Numbered from the stretch's first letter, positions 8,756 to 17,294 are shown. The stretch is 64,000 bases of DNA from DASZBX01 sp035943635 (GCA_035943635.1 DASZBX010000017.1:1-64000); one strand, 5' to 3'. Program-made: numbers and translations. The notes: generated by a model not told the origin, from the letters alone.

Positions 8756-9361
8756 ATGATCACATCCGAGACCGGCGCCCACACCCGCCCGCACACGCCC
8801 GGGTGCCCGGCCCCGACCGGCTGCGCCGGGCGCGGCGCGACGGTCTGGCTGACCGGGCTGCCCAGCGCGGGCAAGAGCACCATCGCCTGCGCGCTGGCCG
8901 CCCGCCTGGCCGGGGAGGGCCACCGGGTCGAGATCCTGGACGGCGACGAGATCCGCCCCGCCCTGTCCACCGGCCTGGGCTTCACCCGCGCCGACCGAGA
9001 CACCAACGTGCGCCGGATCGGGTTCGTCGCCGAACTCCTGGCCTCGCACGGCGTCAAGGTCCTGGTCCCGGTCATCGCCCCCTACGCCCACTCCCGCGCC
9101 GGGGTCGCCGCCCACCACGCCGAGCGCGGCACCGCGTACGTGGAGGTGCACATCGCGACGCCGGTGGAGACCTGCCGGACCCGCGACGTCAAAGGCCTCT
9201 ACGCCCAGAGCGCGGCCGGCCAGATCACCGGCCTGACCGGCGCCGACGACCCCTACGAACTGCCGCTGGCCCCGGACCTGCGGCTGGAGACCGACGGCCG
9301 CTCGGTCGCCGACACCGCCGCCGAACTGCACGCGCTGCTGGCCCGCCGGGGCCTGGCCTGA
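8756..9361 (+). CDS. cysC: Adenylylsulfate (APS) kinase
   Basis: About 201 residues. The Walker A motif GLPSAGKST lies after a 35-residue N-terminal extension, followed by LDGDEIRPALSTGLGFTRADRD (the APS-binding DGD...R...LGF...R segment), NVRRIGFVA, and RDVKGLYAQSAAGQI near the C-terminal part. It phosphorylates APS to PAPS. ATG 8753 and ATG 8756 are adjacent; GAGGAGG at 8744-8750 gives a better 5-nt spacing to 8756. No ATP sulfurylase gene is in the window, so APS must come from elsewhere. Its position last in the run suggests dedicated PAPS supply for the sulfotransferase at 3591. Confidence 0.85.
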   Translation: MITSETGAHTRPHTPGCPAPTGCAGRGATVWLTGLPSAGKSTIACALAARLAGEGHRVEILDGDEIRPALSTGLGFTRADRDTNVRRIGFVAELLASHGVKVLVPVIAPYAHSRAGVAAHHAERGTAYVEVHIATPVETCRTRDVKGLYAQSAAGQITGLTGADDPYELPLAPDLRLETDGRSVADTAAELHALLARRGLA

Positions 9362-9389
9362 GCCCGGGGGAACGGCCGGCCGGCCACCG

Positions 9390-9977
9390 TCAGCCCCGGC
9401 CTTCCCCCGCTTCCTCCTCCGCCCCCCGTTCGGCCTCCTGTTCGGCCTCCTGTTCGGCCGCCGCTATGTCCCGCTCGGCCTCCTGCACTTCCCGCTCGGC
9501 TGTCGCGATGGCCTGGCCGAGGAGCGCGCGGGCCTCGATGATGTCCGCCCGGGCCTCCTCATGCCGGCCCAGCTTCATCAGGATCTTGAACCGCAGTACC
9601 AGGACCTCGGCCAGGGACCGCAGACGGATCTCCGGATCGGCCTGGGCCAGCCGCCGGCGGATGCCCAGTTCCTCGTCCACGAGCGCCAGCGCCGCCTCGG
9701 CGTGGCCGAGGTGGAACAGGAGTTGGCCGCGCGAGGTGAGCACCTCGGCCAGCAGGACGTCGCGCACGGCGTCGGTCTCGGGCAGGGCGGCCACCTCCTG
9801 CCGGAACTTCACCACCGAGTAGTCGGTGGCGGCCAGCTGTTCGAGATGGATCGCGGCCTTCACCGCCTCGATCCCGGTCCCGAAACCGGTGTCCGGCACG
9901 AAATGAGTACCCGCCGGATGCTCCGGCCCCGCCGGGCGCCTCGCACCGCGCCGCCCGCCCCTGCCAATCCGTGCCAT
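9390..9977 (-). CDS. Helical (TPR-like / coiled-coil) hypothetical protein
   Basis: 195 residues from ATG 9977, preceded 7 nt upstream by GGGAGG; the longer frame upstream is not protein-like. A basic, Gly/Arg-rich N-terminus of about 25 residues is followed by helix pairs resembling TPR units (LEQLAATDYSVVKFRQEVAA; HLGHAEAALALVDEELGIRR; LMKLGRHEEARADIIEARAL). The C-terminus is a charged coil made largely of Glu/Ala, coded by a 12-bp repeat (three copies, 9428-9463). It is divergent from the ATPase gene at 10211 and converges on cysC. No function is assigned; a helper or adaptor of the ATPase/receptor pair is possible. Confidence 0.55.
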   Translation of the reverse strand: MARIGRGGRRGARRPAGPEHPAGTHFVPDTGFGTGIEAVKAAIHLEQLAATDYSVVKFRQEVAALPETDAVRDVLLAEVLTSRGQLLFHLGHAEAALALVDEELGIRRRLAQADPEIRLRSLAEVLVLRFKILMKLGRHEEARADIIEARALLGQAIATAEREVQEAERDIAAAEQEAEQEAERGAEEEAGEGRG

Positions 9978-10210
9978 GAAACCGCCTCCCGCCGCCGTCC
10001 CGGGGCCGGCGCCGACCATACCCGGCCGTACCCGATGACGCCCCGTGTGTCTGTGTTCGACTATACGGCCGCCCGGCCGCCCGCGCCCCGCGGAACGCGC
10101 GGCCCACACCCGCACATCACGGTTCACAGCATTCTGACTCTATCCGCCGCCGAACCGTGCTATACCGGAAACGGAGCGGGTGGGGCGGCCGGAGGGCGGG
10201 GACGTGGAGG

Positions 10211-12265
10211 ATGCGTGACGTCAGGCACTTCGTCAACGAACTGCTGCCCAACCGCGAGGTCGGCGGCCCCGCGCGCCCGGTCCCGGTGGTCGTGCTGCTC
10301 GGCCCGAACGGGTCCGGCAAGTCCGGCGCCCTGGACGCGATCTCGGCCGCCTGCGCGGAGACCGTCGTGCACGCCCGGTTCGACTTCCAGCGCGGGCGCA
10401 ACCCGTCCACCATCGAGGTGCTCACCGACCTCGCCGACACCCTCTCCCGCGGCTGGCGCCACCGCCCCCGGGTCCGGTTCCGCCGGCTGACCCTCGGCCT
10501 GCTCGCCGTCCAGGCCGACCTGTCCGGCCTGGACCGGGCCGAGGCCCGCACCCGGATCCGGGCCATCGTCAACGCCGCCACCCACGCACCCACCGCCACC
10601 CGCGCCGCGGACCTGGTCAGCACCTTCACCGACCTGGCCGAAACCGCCGGAGTACTGCCGGACCCGGTGATCAAGGCGGTCAAGGCCGCCCTGCCCGGCC
10701 TGATCACCGCCCTGGCGGCCGGCCCCTGGCGCGCGCCGCGGCGCTGGATCGCCCAGCAGCCGGCCGCCGAGGGCGCCGACACCGTCGACTCGCTGCTGCG
10801 GCTGAACCGGCTCGCCCGGGAGGAACCGGGCCGGCTCACCAGCGAACTGGCCGACGCGTTCCTCGCCGACGTGCGCGACGACCTGCCCCGCCTGGCCCGG
10901 CGCGAAGAAGGCGCCGCGTGCCACTGCACCGGCACGCACGGCCGCCGGCACTGGCACAACTGGGTGATCCTGCTCGACGACGTGGACCACCCGGCCGGCG
11001 CCGCGTTCCTGCGCGACCTGCTCCAGGCCCGCGAACGCAGCCTCGGCCGCCGCCCCGGGGACTGGGACCAGCTGCTGCTGATCGGCACCAGCCGCACCTG
11101 GCGGCACACCTGGGAACCGGCCTGGCAACCGGTCTGGGCCCAGGCCCCGCCGGGCCCCCGGGGCCCGGCCAAACACCCCGTCCTGCCGGTGCGCGACACC
11201 CACCGGGCCGCCTGGCGCTACGCCGGCAAGGCCGACGGCCCGCACGCCTACCTGCCGGCCACCCTGCGCCCGATGGCCGCCGCCGAGGTCGCCGCCGCCC
11301 TGGGCACCCTGGACTCGGACCCGCGCCGGGTGTTCGTCAGCCGCGCCACCGGCGGGCTCTACCAGGCCGTCGAGTACGCCCGGCACAACATCCACCGGCT
11401 TTCGACCGCCCCCGGATCCCGCGACCCCTTCGGCGCCCTGGACCCCCACCTGCCCAGCGCCGAGTTCTGGCAGCGCCGGATGCTGGAGATGGGCCTGGCC
11501 GACCTGAACCCCCGGATCGCGTTCGAGGACTTCATCGCCGCCGCCGCGTTCGCCACCGCGCCCTGGCTGATCTCCGCCGAAACCGTCCGCCGGGTCGGCC
11601 AGCTCGGCATCGGGCAGATCCTGACCGCGCTGCGCGGCGCCCTGTGGGTGATCGCCGGCCCGCAGGACGGCGCCACGCTCCAGTACGCGCAGATGAACCC
11701 GTGGATATCCCGCGGCCTGCAGTACGCCCTGGCCGACCGCGGCAAGACCGCACCCGCGACCGGGCCCGGCGCCAGCGGGGGAGCCGGCACACACCCGGGC
11801 CGCTACCAGCAGTCCTTCGAACTGCTGCTCGCCGACCCGGACACCGCCGCCGACGAGACCCGCGTCGCCTACTGCCGGCTCGCCCTCGGCCAGGTCCACG
11901 AATCCAGCGACTACCTGATCCGCACCTTCGACGAGGTACCGCACGAAGCCTGGGTCGACCGGCTGGCCCTGGTCGCCAGCGCCCCGGACAACCTCAGCCT
12001 GGACCGCACCGTCCGCGAGCTCTACCACGAACTCGGCGACTCCCGGACCCGCCCGGCCCGAGCCGGGGCCCAGTCGCGCACCGCCAACACCATTCGGCGG
12101 CTGCTGGTCGCCGGCTGGCTGGCCGGCAACACCCTCGCCGTCCCGGACGCCGAACTCTTCTCCCAGATGGCCGACTCCTACCGGCTGCTCGCCGCCATGT
12201 CCCAGCAAGGCGACGTCGCCGCGCTCTACCGGGCCGCGGACGCGGCCGCGAACCCCCTTCCGTGA
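10211..12265 (+). CDS. P-loop NTPase of STAND/KAP-like type, function unknown
   Basis: 684 residues from ATG 10211 (GGGGA 8 nt upstream). Walker A is GPNGSGKS at about residues 31-38 and Walker B is VILLDDVDHP at about 252-261. Between them are helices, including LADLVSTFTDLAETAG. The C-terminal 300 residues are helical, with a probable winged-helix-like region (AETVRRVGQLGIGQILTALR), as in large regulatory NTPases. No membrane span is clear. The spacing of the two motifs and the DDVD box fit ATPases of the AAA/KAP/STAND group rather than ABC ATPases. It lies 20 nt upstream of the receptor gene and is probably cotranscribed with it. Family naming is tentative. Confidence 0.6.
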   Translation: MRDVRHFVNELLPNREVGGPARPVPVVVLLGPNGSGKSGALDAISAACAETVVHARFDFQRGRNPSTIEVLTDLADTLSRGWRHRPRVRFRRLTLGLLAVQADLSGLDRAEARTRIRAIVNAATHAPTATRAADLVSTFTDLAETAGVLPDPVIKAVKAALPGLITALAAGPWRAPRRWIAQQPAAEGADTVDSLLRLNRLAREEPGRLTSELADAFLADVRDDLPRLARREEGAACHCTGTHGRRHWHNWVILLDDVDHPAGAAFLRDLLQARERSLGRRPGDWDQLLLIGTSRTWRHTWEPAWQPVWAQAPPGPRGPAKHPVLPVRDTHRAAWRYAGKADGPHAYLPATLRPMAAAEVAAALGTLDSDPRRVFVSRATGGLYQAVEYARHNIHRLSTAPGSRDPFGALDPHLPSAEFWQRRMLEMGLADLNPRIAFEDFIAAAAFATAPWLISAETVRRVGQLGIGQILTALRGALWVIAGPQDGATLQYAQMNPWISRGLQYALADRGKTAPATGPGASGGAGTHPGRYQQSFELLLADPDTAADETRVAYCRLALGQVHESSDYLIRTFDEVPHEAWVDRLALVASAPDNLSLDRTVRELYHELGDSRTRPARAGAQSRTANTIRRLLVAGWLAGNTLAVPDAELFSQMADSYRLLAAMSQQGDVAALYRAADAAANPLP

Positions 12266-12284
12266 ACCGAGGACGGCGACGACC

Positions 12285-13847
12285 ATGGCCGCACACCCCA
12301 ACCCCGAGCAGCAGTTCGTCTCCCGGATCCCCGGCTGGCCGCGCCGGCACTGGCGCCTGACCGCGACCCTGTGCGCCCTGGCCCTGATCGCCGCCCTGGG
12401 CTACTGGCAACCCTGGCACGTCGCCTCCCCGTGCGGACCCGGCCTGACCGCGACCGGATCGCCCTACACCTGCGTCGGCCTGGACCTGGACTCCACCCCC
12501 TTCAGCGCCACCGACCCGCAGTCCCTGACCGCGATCGAACAAAGCATCGGCAAACTCGACGACGCCGTCACCACCAGCACCTTCGACACCGTCGTCGTCC
12601 TGGAAGACCTGACACCGAACCCGAACGTGGACGGACTGAACCCCACCGGCAACGTCAACGCGATCGAAGGCGCCATCACCGCCGTCGACGCCGAGAACAC
12701 CTACGACAAGGCCAACAACATCGCCCACCGCTCCAAACTGCTGCTCGCCAACTTCGGGTCCCAGGCCGCGTCCTGGCAGCAGGCCGTCACCGCGATCGAA
12801 GCGGCCCAGCCCGGCCAGCACATCACCGCCGTGACCGGGCTCGGCCAGAGCCTGGACAACGCCCGCAAAGCCGAAGCCGCCCTGTCCGCCGCCAACATCG
12901 TCACCATCGGCGGCGAGGCCACCGGCGACGACATGAACTTCGACCCCGCCACCGGCGCCCAGATCCAGACCTACTACCGGGTCGGCCCGACCAACTCCGA
13001 AGAGGCCGACGCCGCCGCCGAGTTCATCGACGCCAAACTCACCCACGCCCGCATCATGGTCATCTACGACACCAACCCCCAGGACGACTACGCCAGCACC
13101 CTGCACTCCCAGTTCCTCAAGCACTACACCCCCCAGTGGCAGCTGTGGTTCAGCTCCGCCGCGGACGCCTCCGACACCGAGAACCGCAACCAGTCCCTGG
13201 CCGGCTGGGTCCAGGAGGTGCACGGCGGCATCTGCAGCGACGCCCCGGACCTGATCTACTTCGCCGGCCGCGGCACCGACCTCGGCGCATTCCTGACCGA
13301 CTTCACCAACGACGGCAGCTGCGCCGCCGCCACCACCCCGATCATCTCCGGCGACGACGCCTCCACCCTGGCCGACTCCGACGAGATCCGCAGCGCGACC
13401 GAGTTCACCGTCTACTACACCGCCCTGGCCTACCCGCAGCAGTGGTCGCTGCTCGCCCCCTCCGCAGCGTCCTCCACGTACCTGTCCGGGTACAACGCGT
13501 TCGTCGCCGCCTACGACAAGGACGGCTTCCCGACCCAGAACCTCGACGACGGCGGCGCGATGATCGTCTACGACGCCGTGCACACCGCACTGGCCGCGTC
13601 CTTCGGCGCCGACACCAGCGGCGAACCGGCGTACCAGAACCCCGGCGGCCTGGTGAACCAGATCGCCGGCATGTGCCAGAACCCGGTCTCCGGCGCGACC
13701 GGCCTGATCGCCTTCGGCAAGTCCGGCAACGCGGTGGACAAGGCCGTCCCGATCCTGAAACTGAGCGCCGCGAGCACCCAACCGACCCTGGCCGGCCTCG
13801 AATGGACCTCCGGTACTGCGCCCACGGACGTCAGCAGCCTGTGCTGA
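12285..13847 (+). CDS. Membrane-anchored periplasmic-binding-protein-like receptor
   Basis: 520 residues. A short cytoplasmic N-terminus ending in basic residues (WPRRHWR) is followed by one membrane span near residues 25-44 and a long extracellular region. That region resembles the type I periplasmic-binding fold of branched-chain amino-acid binding proteins: a GLGQSLDNARKAEAALSAAN helix, an NIVTIGGEATGD strand-turn, and VGPTNSEEADAAAEFI. No lipobox is seen and no permease or transport ATPase genes follow, so it is more likely a sensor than a transport protein. GAGGA lies upstream of ATG 12285. The last 14 codons lie inside a perfect palindrome. Confidence 0.62.
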   Translation: MAAHPNPEQQFVSRIPGWPRRHWRLTATLCALALIAALGYWQPWHVASPCGPGLTATGSPYTCVGLDLDSTPFSATDPQSLTAIEQSIGKLDDAVTTSTFDTVVVLEDLTPNPNVDGLNPTGNVNAIEGAITAVDAENTYDKANNIAHRSKLLLANFGSQAASWQQAVTAIEAAQPGQHITAVTGLGQSLDNARKAEAALSAANIVTIGGEATGDDMNFDPATGAQIQTYYRVGPTNSEEADAAAEFIDAKLTHARIMVIYDTNPQDDYASTLHSQFLKHYTPQWQLWFSSAADASDTENRNQSLAGWVQEVHGGICSDAPDLIYFAGRGTDLGAFLTDFTNDGSCAAATTPIISGDDASTLADSDEIRSATEFTVYYTALAYPQQWSLLAPSAASSTYLSGYNAFVAAYDKDGFPTQNLDDGGAMIVYDAVHTALAASFGADTSGEPAYQNPGGLVNQIAGMCQNPVSGATGLIAFGKSGNAVDKAVPILKLSAASTQPTLAGLEWTSGTAPTDVSSLC

Positions 13848-13870
13848 CGTCCGTGGGCGCAGTACCGGAG
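13808..13870. repeat. Perfect 29-bp-arm palindrome spanning the receptor stop codon
   Basis: The left arm (13808-13836) and right arm (13842-13870) are exact reverse complements around a 5-nt loop (GCCTG). The TGA stop at 13845-13847 lies in the right arm, so the last codons of the receptor gene form half of the hairpin. It may act as a terminator, but it is far longer and more perfect than the other hairpins here (10-14 bp). It could also be a recent inverted duplication that rewrote the gene end. Confidence 0.9.
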
Positions 13871-13919
13871 CCCTTGAGCAGCAGGAGCAGGAAGGCGTTC
13901 ATCATCCGCACCACCGCGA

Positions 13920-14111
13920 AGACGGCTGCGACAGAACGACCTGGCCGCAGCCCTCGGCCGACACCGCAGCCGGCTCTCGCACCAGCCCACCCGGATGGAG
14001 CAGCGCGGCCTGCTCATTCGCAAGTCCGTGGCAGGGGGAGTGCTGGTCACGATCACCACACTCGGCCGCGACTCCATCGGCGAAGCCCGCCCGCCCAAGA
14101 CCGCGTCAGCT
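13920..14111 (+). pseudogene. MarR-family regulator relic (winged helix only)
   Basis: The frame reads LRQNDLAAALGRHRSRLSHQ, then RMEQRGLLIRK and VAGGVLVTITTLGRDSIGEA, which is the recognition helix, wing and following helix of a MarR-type winged helix. No start and no dimerisation helices remain. The 5' side runs straight into the palindrome at 13808-13870, and the 3' side into the end of the converging MmyB-like gene. Confidence 0.55.
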
Positions 14112-14957
14112 GCGCGGCACCTGCGCGAAGTGCTCATGCCCGAGCACGGCCAGCAGCTGCAACTTCTCGTACCCCTCGGACCGCGGCGGGGCGGTGAGCA
14201 CCAGCAACGCCTGGCTCTGGTCCTCGGTGAACAACGCCTGACAGTCCACCTCGATCTGCCCTAGCTCGGGGTGGATCAGGACCTTGTGGTCCTCGAACCG
14301 CCGGGCCACCTCGTGCCGCTCCCACAGCTCCGCGAACTCCCGGCTGCGCTGCTGCAACGCGCGCACCAGATCACCGGCGCGCGACGTCCCGCCCAGCCGG
14401 CCGTACGCGGCGCGCAGGCCCGCGACCTGCCCGCGGCCGTGCCGGTCGTGATCGGCCTCGGGATAGATCCGGCGTTGCGCGGGCACGGTGAACCACCGGT
14501 AGATCTCGCTGCGCGCCAGCCCCGAGTACCGCTCGTGGTCGCCGAACAGCGCCTGCGCCATCCGGTTCTGCACGAGGGTCTCGCCCAGGTCGGACAGGAT
14601 CAGCGCAGGGGAGCCGCCGAGCTGGTCGAGCACCCGCAACAGCGGCGGGGCGACGTGCGCCGCAACCCCGGCCGCAGCCGGCGGGTTGTGCCCGGCGACC
14701 TGGAACAGGTAGTCGCGCTCGCCCGCGCTCAGGCGCAGCGCCCGGGCCAGGGAGGCGAGCATCTGCTCGCTCGGCTGCGGGCCGCGCTGCTGTTCGAGCC
14801 GGGTGTAGTAGTCGGTGGACATCACCGCGAGGGTGGCGACCTCCTCGCGCCGCAGCCCGGGCGCGCGGCGGCGTACTCCGTCGGGCAGGCCCACGTCGCC
14901 CGGTTGGAGGGCCTCGCGGCGGCGGCGCAGGAAGTCGGCCAGGGCGGTGCGGTCCAT
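14106..14957 (-). CDS. MmyB-like helix-turn-helix transcription regulator
   Basis: 283 residues. The N-terminal XRE-type helix-turn-helix (about 1-80) contains the family hallmark RRRREALQP...APGLRREEVA, then LAVMSTDYYTRLEQQRGPQP. A C-terminal sensor domain has FGDHERYSGLARSEIYRWFT and HPELGQIEVDCQAL, as in MmyB-type regulators, whose second domain can bind a fatty-acid-like ligand in at least one member. It is divergent from the SDR at 15058 with a dyad between them. Such regulators are commonly found beside an SDR gene, so that gene is the likely target. Confidence 0.85.
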   Translation of the reverse strand: MDRTALADFLRRRREALQPGDVGLPDGVRRRAPGLRREEVATLAVMSTDYYTRLEQQRGPQPSEQMLASLARALRLSAGERDYLFQVAGHNPPAAAGVAAHVAPPLLRVLDQLGGSPALILSDLGETLVQNRMAQALFGDHERYSGLARSEIYRWFTVPAQRRIYPEADHDRHGRGQVAGLRAAYGRLGGTSRAGDLVRALQQRSREFAELWERHEVARRFEDHKVLIHPELGQIEVDCQALFTEDQSQALLVLTAPPRSEGYEKLQLLAVLGHEHFAQVPRS

Positions 14958-14964
14958 GCGTCGA

Positions 14965-15014
14965 TTATCCGGGGATCACCGCCCGGCCGCCAGGGATCGG
15001 CGATCCCCCGATAA
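14965..15014. promoter_or_regulatory. Inverted repeat, probable operator between regulator and SDR
   Basis: Arms TTATCCGGGGATC (14965-14977) and GATCCCCCGATAA (15002-15014) pair at 12 of 13 positions around a 24-bp spacer. The repeat fills the 100-bp gap between the divergent starts at 14957 and 15058, the expected place for a regulator site controlling both genes. Confidence 0.6.
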
Positions 15015-15057
15015 CCGGTCTCTGCACCCGCCCGGCCGACCGGTCCAGGCTGGAGGC

Positions 15058-15822
15058 ATGAACATCACCGGAAACACCATCTTCATCCCCGGATCGACCA
15101 GCGGAATCGGGCTCGCCCTGGCGCTCGCGCTGCAGGACCGGGGCAACACCGTCATCATCGGCGGCCGCCGCGCGGACCTGCTGGAGAAGATCGCCGCCGA
15201 GCACCCGGGCCTGGGCACCGTCCAGGTCGACACCGCCGACCCGGCTAGCATTCAGGCCGCCGCCAAAGACGTCCTGAGCCGCTACCCGGAGCTCAGCGTC
15301 CTGGTCGCGATGGCCGGGATCATGCGGGTGGAGGACTGGCACCGGCCCGAGGGGTTCCTGTCCTCGGCCGAGTCTGTGATCACGACCAACCTGCTCGGCC
15401 CGGTCCGGCTGATCGCCGCGTTCGTCGAGCACCTGCAGACCCGCCCGGACGCCACGATCGTCACCGTCTCCTCCGGCCTGGCCTTCGCCCCGCTGCGGGC
15501 CACGCCCAGCTACAACGCATCCAAGGCCGGGATCCACCTGCTCAGCGAGTCGCTGCGGCTGCAACTGGCCGACACCTCGGTCAAGGTCGTCGAACTCGTG
15601 CCGCCGGCCGTGCGCACCGAACTGGTACCCGGGCAAGAGGTCAACGAGGCCGCGATGCCGCTCGACGAGTTCATCGCCGAGGTCCTCGGGCTGCTCGAAA
15701 CCCAGCCGGACGCCACCGAGATCCAGGTCGAGCGGGTGAAGTTCCTGCGCTACGGCGAAGCCCGCGGCGACTACGCCAAGGTCGTCGCGACCCTCAACGC
15801 CTCCGACCCGCACGGGAAGTGA
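15058..15822 (+). CDS. SDR oxidoreductase (DltE-like)
   Basis: 254 residues from ATG 15058, with TGGAGG close upstream. It has a variant nucleotide-binding motif PGSTSGIG, then VLVAMAGIM in the NNAG position (the two asparagines are not conserved) and a catalytic YNASK. The tail KFLRYGEARGDYAKVVATLN resembles the SDR group annotated as DltE-like. It is cytosolic, with unknown substrate. The divergent MmyB-like regulator and the dyad suggest ligand-responsive control. Confidence 0.82.
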   Translation: MNITGNTIFIPGSTSGIGLALALALQDRGNTVIIGGRRADLLEKIAAEHPGLGTVQVDTADPASIQAAAKDVLSRYPELSVLVAMAGIMRVEDWHRPEGFLSSAESVITTNLLGPVRLIAAFVEHLQTRPDATIVTVSSGLAFAPLRATPSYNASKAGIHLLSESLRLQLADTSVKVVELVPPAVRTELVPGQEVNEAAMPLDEFIAEVLGLLETQPDATEIQVERVKFLRYGEARGDYAKVVATLNASDPHGK

Positions 15823-15864
15823 CCCGCGTCAGTCCGGCGCGCAGGGTGCGCGACATTCACCCGT

Positions 15865-16110
15865 TCAGACGACAGGAACCAGGGCAGGAGCCAGCCGCGT
15901 ACGATCGCCGTCGAGCCCGTGGCTCAGCGCCGCGGCGACGTCCTCGTGCGGGGTTCCCAGACGTACCGCACTGACCTCGTCCAGGCGCCGGTACCGATCT
16001 CGTCGGCGATCGCCAGGACGGCGTCGACGACGGCCGCCCGCTGCGCGGTGCCCTCGACCGCGTCGCCGCGGGCGCTGAGCCGGCCCTGCTCGCCTAGCAG
16101 GGGAGCGGCG
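15865..16110 (-). pseudogene. Aldo/keto reductase relic with internal deletion
   Basis: On the reverse strand one frame reads EQGRLSARGDAVEGTAQRAA, then VVDAVLAIADEIG, typical of the late part of an aldo/keto reductase. A second frame then ends with RRLDEVSAVRLGTPHEDVAA, then ALSHGLDGDR, the usual C-terminal tail, stopping at 15865. The roughly 45 residues normally between them (QVALAW... and the IIPI/VG segment) are missing, and the frame changes at about 15985. It is therefore an internally deleted, 5'-truncated relic. Confidence 0.55.
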
Positions 16111-16261
16111 GCCCCTGCCGAGCGCCGTCGCGTTCACGTGATGGACGCAGTCGCCTGATGCCTAAACGTGACAACGAGGTTCAGGGTTTACCTGATAACC
16201 CGTCAGATGCATTGCTACCATCGGCGATGACAAAGAGTGATCTCATGGTGGGGAGAGTGTC

Positions 16262-17230
16262 ATGGGGAGTGCCGAGTATCCCGATCCGCGGCCGGGCGAG
16301 TACCGCGAGCCACAGCCGACCCAGGAATACGTCGCGGGGGAGATCGTCCCGGCCGGCTACGGGCCGACGCAGCAGATTCCGACGCAGAACGGCCCCGCCC
16401 AGCCCGGGCATCCGGGCATCGACGTCCCGGTCTCCTCGGCGCCGTTCCCCGTGCAGCTGCCCCCGCCGGCCCCGCAGAACCCTGACGGTCCGCCGCCGGT
16501 CCTGGTCAAGCGGCGGACGCTGTCCGTACTGCTGTGCCTCCTGCTCGTCCTGGCCCTGGCCGTCGTCGGTCTGCTCTACACCACGCTGAACAAGGGCACG
16601 AAGACACTGGTCGTCGCCGGGGCCACGTCGCCGAGCGCCAGCCCGACCGACACCGCCGCGTCCGATCCGAGCACGCCGACCGCCGGACCGAGCTCCGGCG
16701 GATCACCCGGCACCGCCCCGACCAACACGGCCGCCACCGCCGACGCGTCACCCGCGGCGACCGGCACCGACGGGGGAGCCCTCGTGGTCGGCCCCGGCGG
16801 GAGCAGCTTCGCTCCGCCGTTCGGCACGCAGTATCTGGGTGAACCCATCGACGCCGCCGGCGGCGTCGACACGAAGACCGACGTGACCATCTCGAACGTC
16901 GACTACCCGGACAGCACCGAGTTCTACTGCCCGACCACCGGCCTGGACGACTGGAACGTCGCGGGCTACTCGAGCTTCACCGCGACCTTCGGCATCCCGG
17001 ACGACGCCCAGTACGCCACCGGGATCACCAACACGGTGACCTTCTCGGACCAGAACGGCAAGACACTCGGCACCGCGACCACCTCCATCGGCCAGCCGGC
17101 GAAGGTGTCCTTCCCGCTGACCGGAGTCGTACGGCTCATCGTCAACTGCGCCCGACAGGGCAGCAACGCGTCGAGCGACAACATGGTGGCGCTGGGAAAC
17201 GCCTCCGTGTCGACGCTCGCGAGCAACTAG
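16262..17230 (+). CDS. Membrane-anchored hypothetical protein with NPCBM-like extracellular domain
   Basis: 322 residues from ATG 16262 (GGGGAGAG upstream). It has a proline/glutamine-rich cytoplasmic N-terminus of about 80 residues and one membrane span (TLSVLLCLLLVLALAVVGLL, about 82-101). A Thr/Ser/Pro/Ala linker leads to a beta-rich C-terminal domain of about 140 residues with paired cysteines (EFYCPTTG; IVNCARQG). The domain pattern (YLGEPIDAAGG... then SSFTATFGIPDDAQYATG and an added Cys near the end) resembles NPCBM-type galactose-binding folds attached to actinobacterial kinases and hydrolases. Function is unknown; it may bind a surface glycan. Confidence 0.6.
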   Translation: MGSAEYPDPRPGEYREPQPTQEYVAGEIVPAGYGPTQQIPTQNGPAQPGHPGIDVPVSSAPFPVQLPPPAPQNPDGPPPVLVKRRTLSVLLCLLLVLALAVVGLLYTTLNKGTKTLVVAGATSPSASPTDTAASDPSTPTAGPSSGGSPGTAPTNTAATADASPAATGTDGGALVVGPGGSSFAPPFGTQYLGEPIDAAGGVDTKTDVTISNVDYPDSTEFYCPTTGLDDWNVAGYSSFTATFGIPDDAQYATGITNTVTFSDQNGKTLGTATTSIGQPAKVSFPLTGVVRLIVNCARQGSNASSDNMVALGNASVSTLASN

Positions 17231-17294
17231 GCGAGCGGTTTCGCCCGCTTGCCATCGCCGTCTCAGTCTCAGCGCGCGCCACGGCCCACGGCGG

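Noticed and set aside
9390..13847. Named defence system (for example STAND or KAP-based anti-phage module)
   Set aside because: The NTPase class is uncertain and no nuclease, protease or other effector is present; kept as an unassigned pair.
12285..13847. ABC transporter substrate-binding lipoprotein
   Set aside because: There is no lipobox, the N-terminus is a membrane anchor with a cytoplasmic tail, and no permease genes are adjacent.
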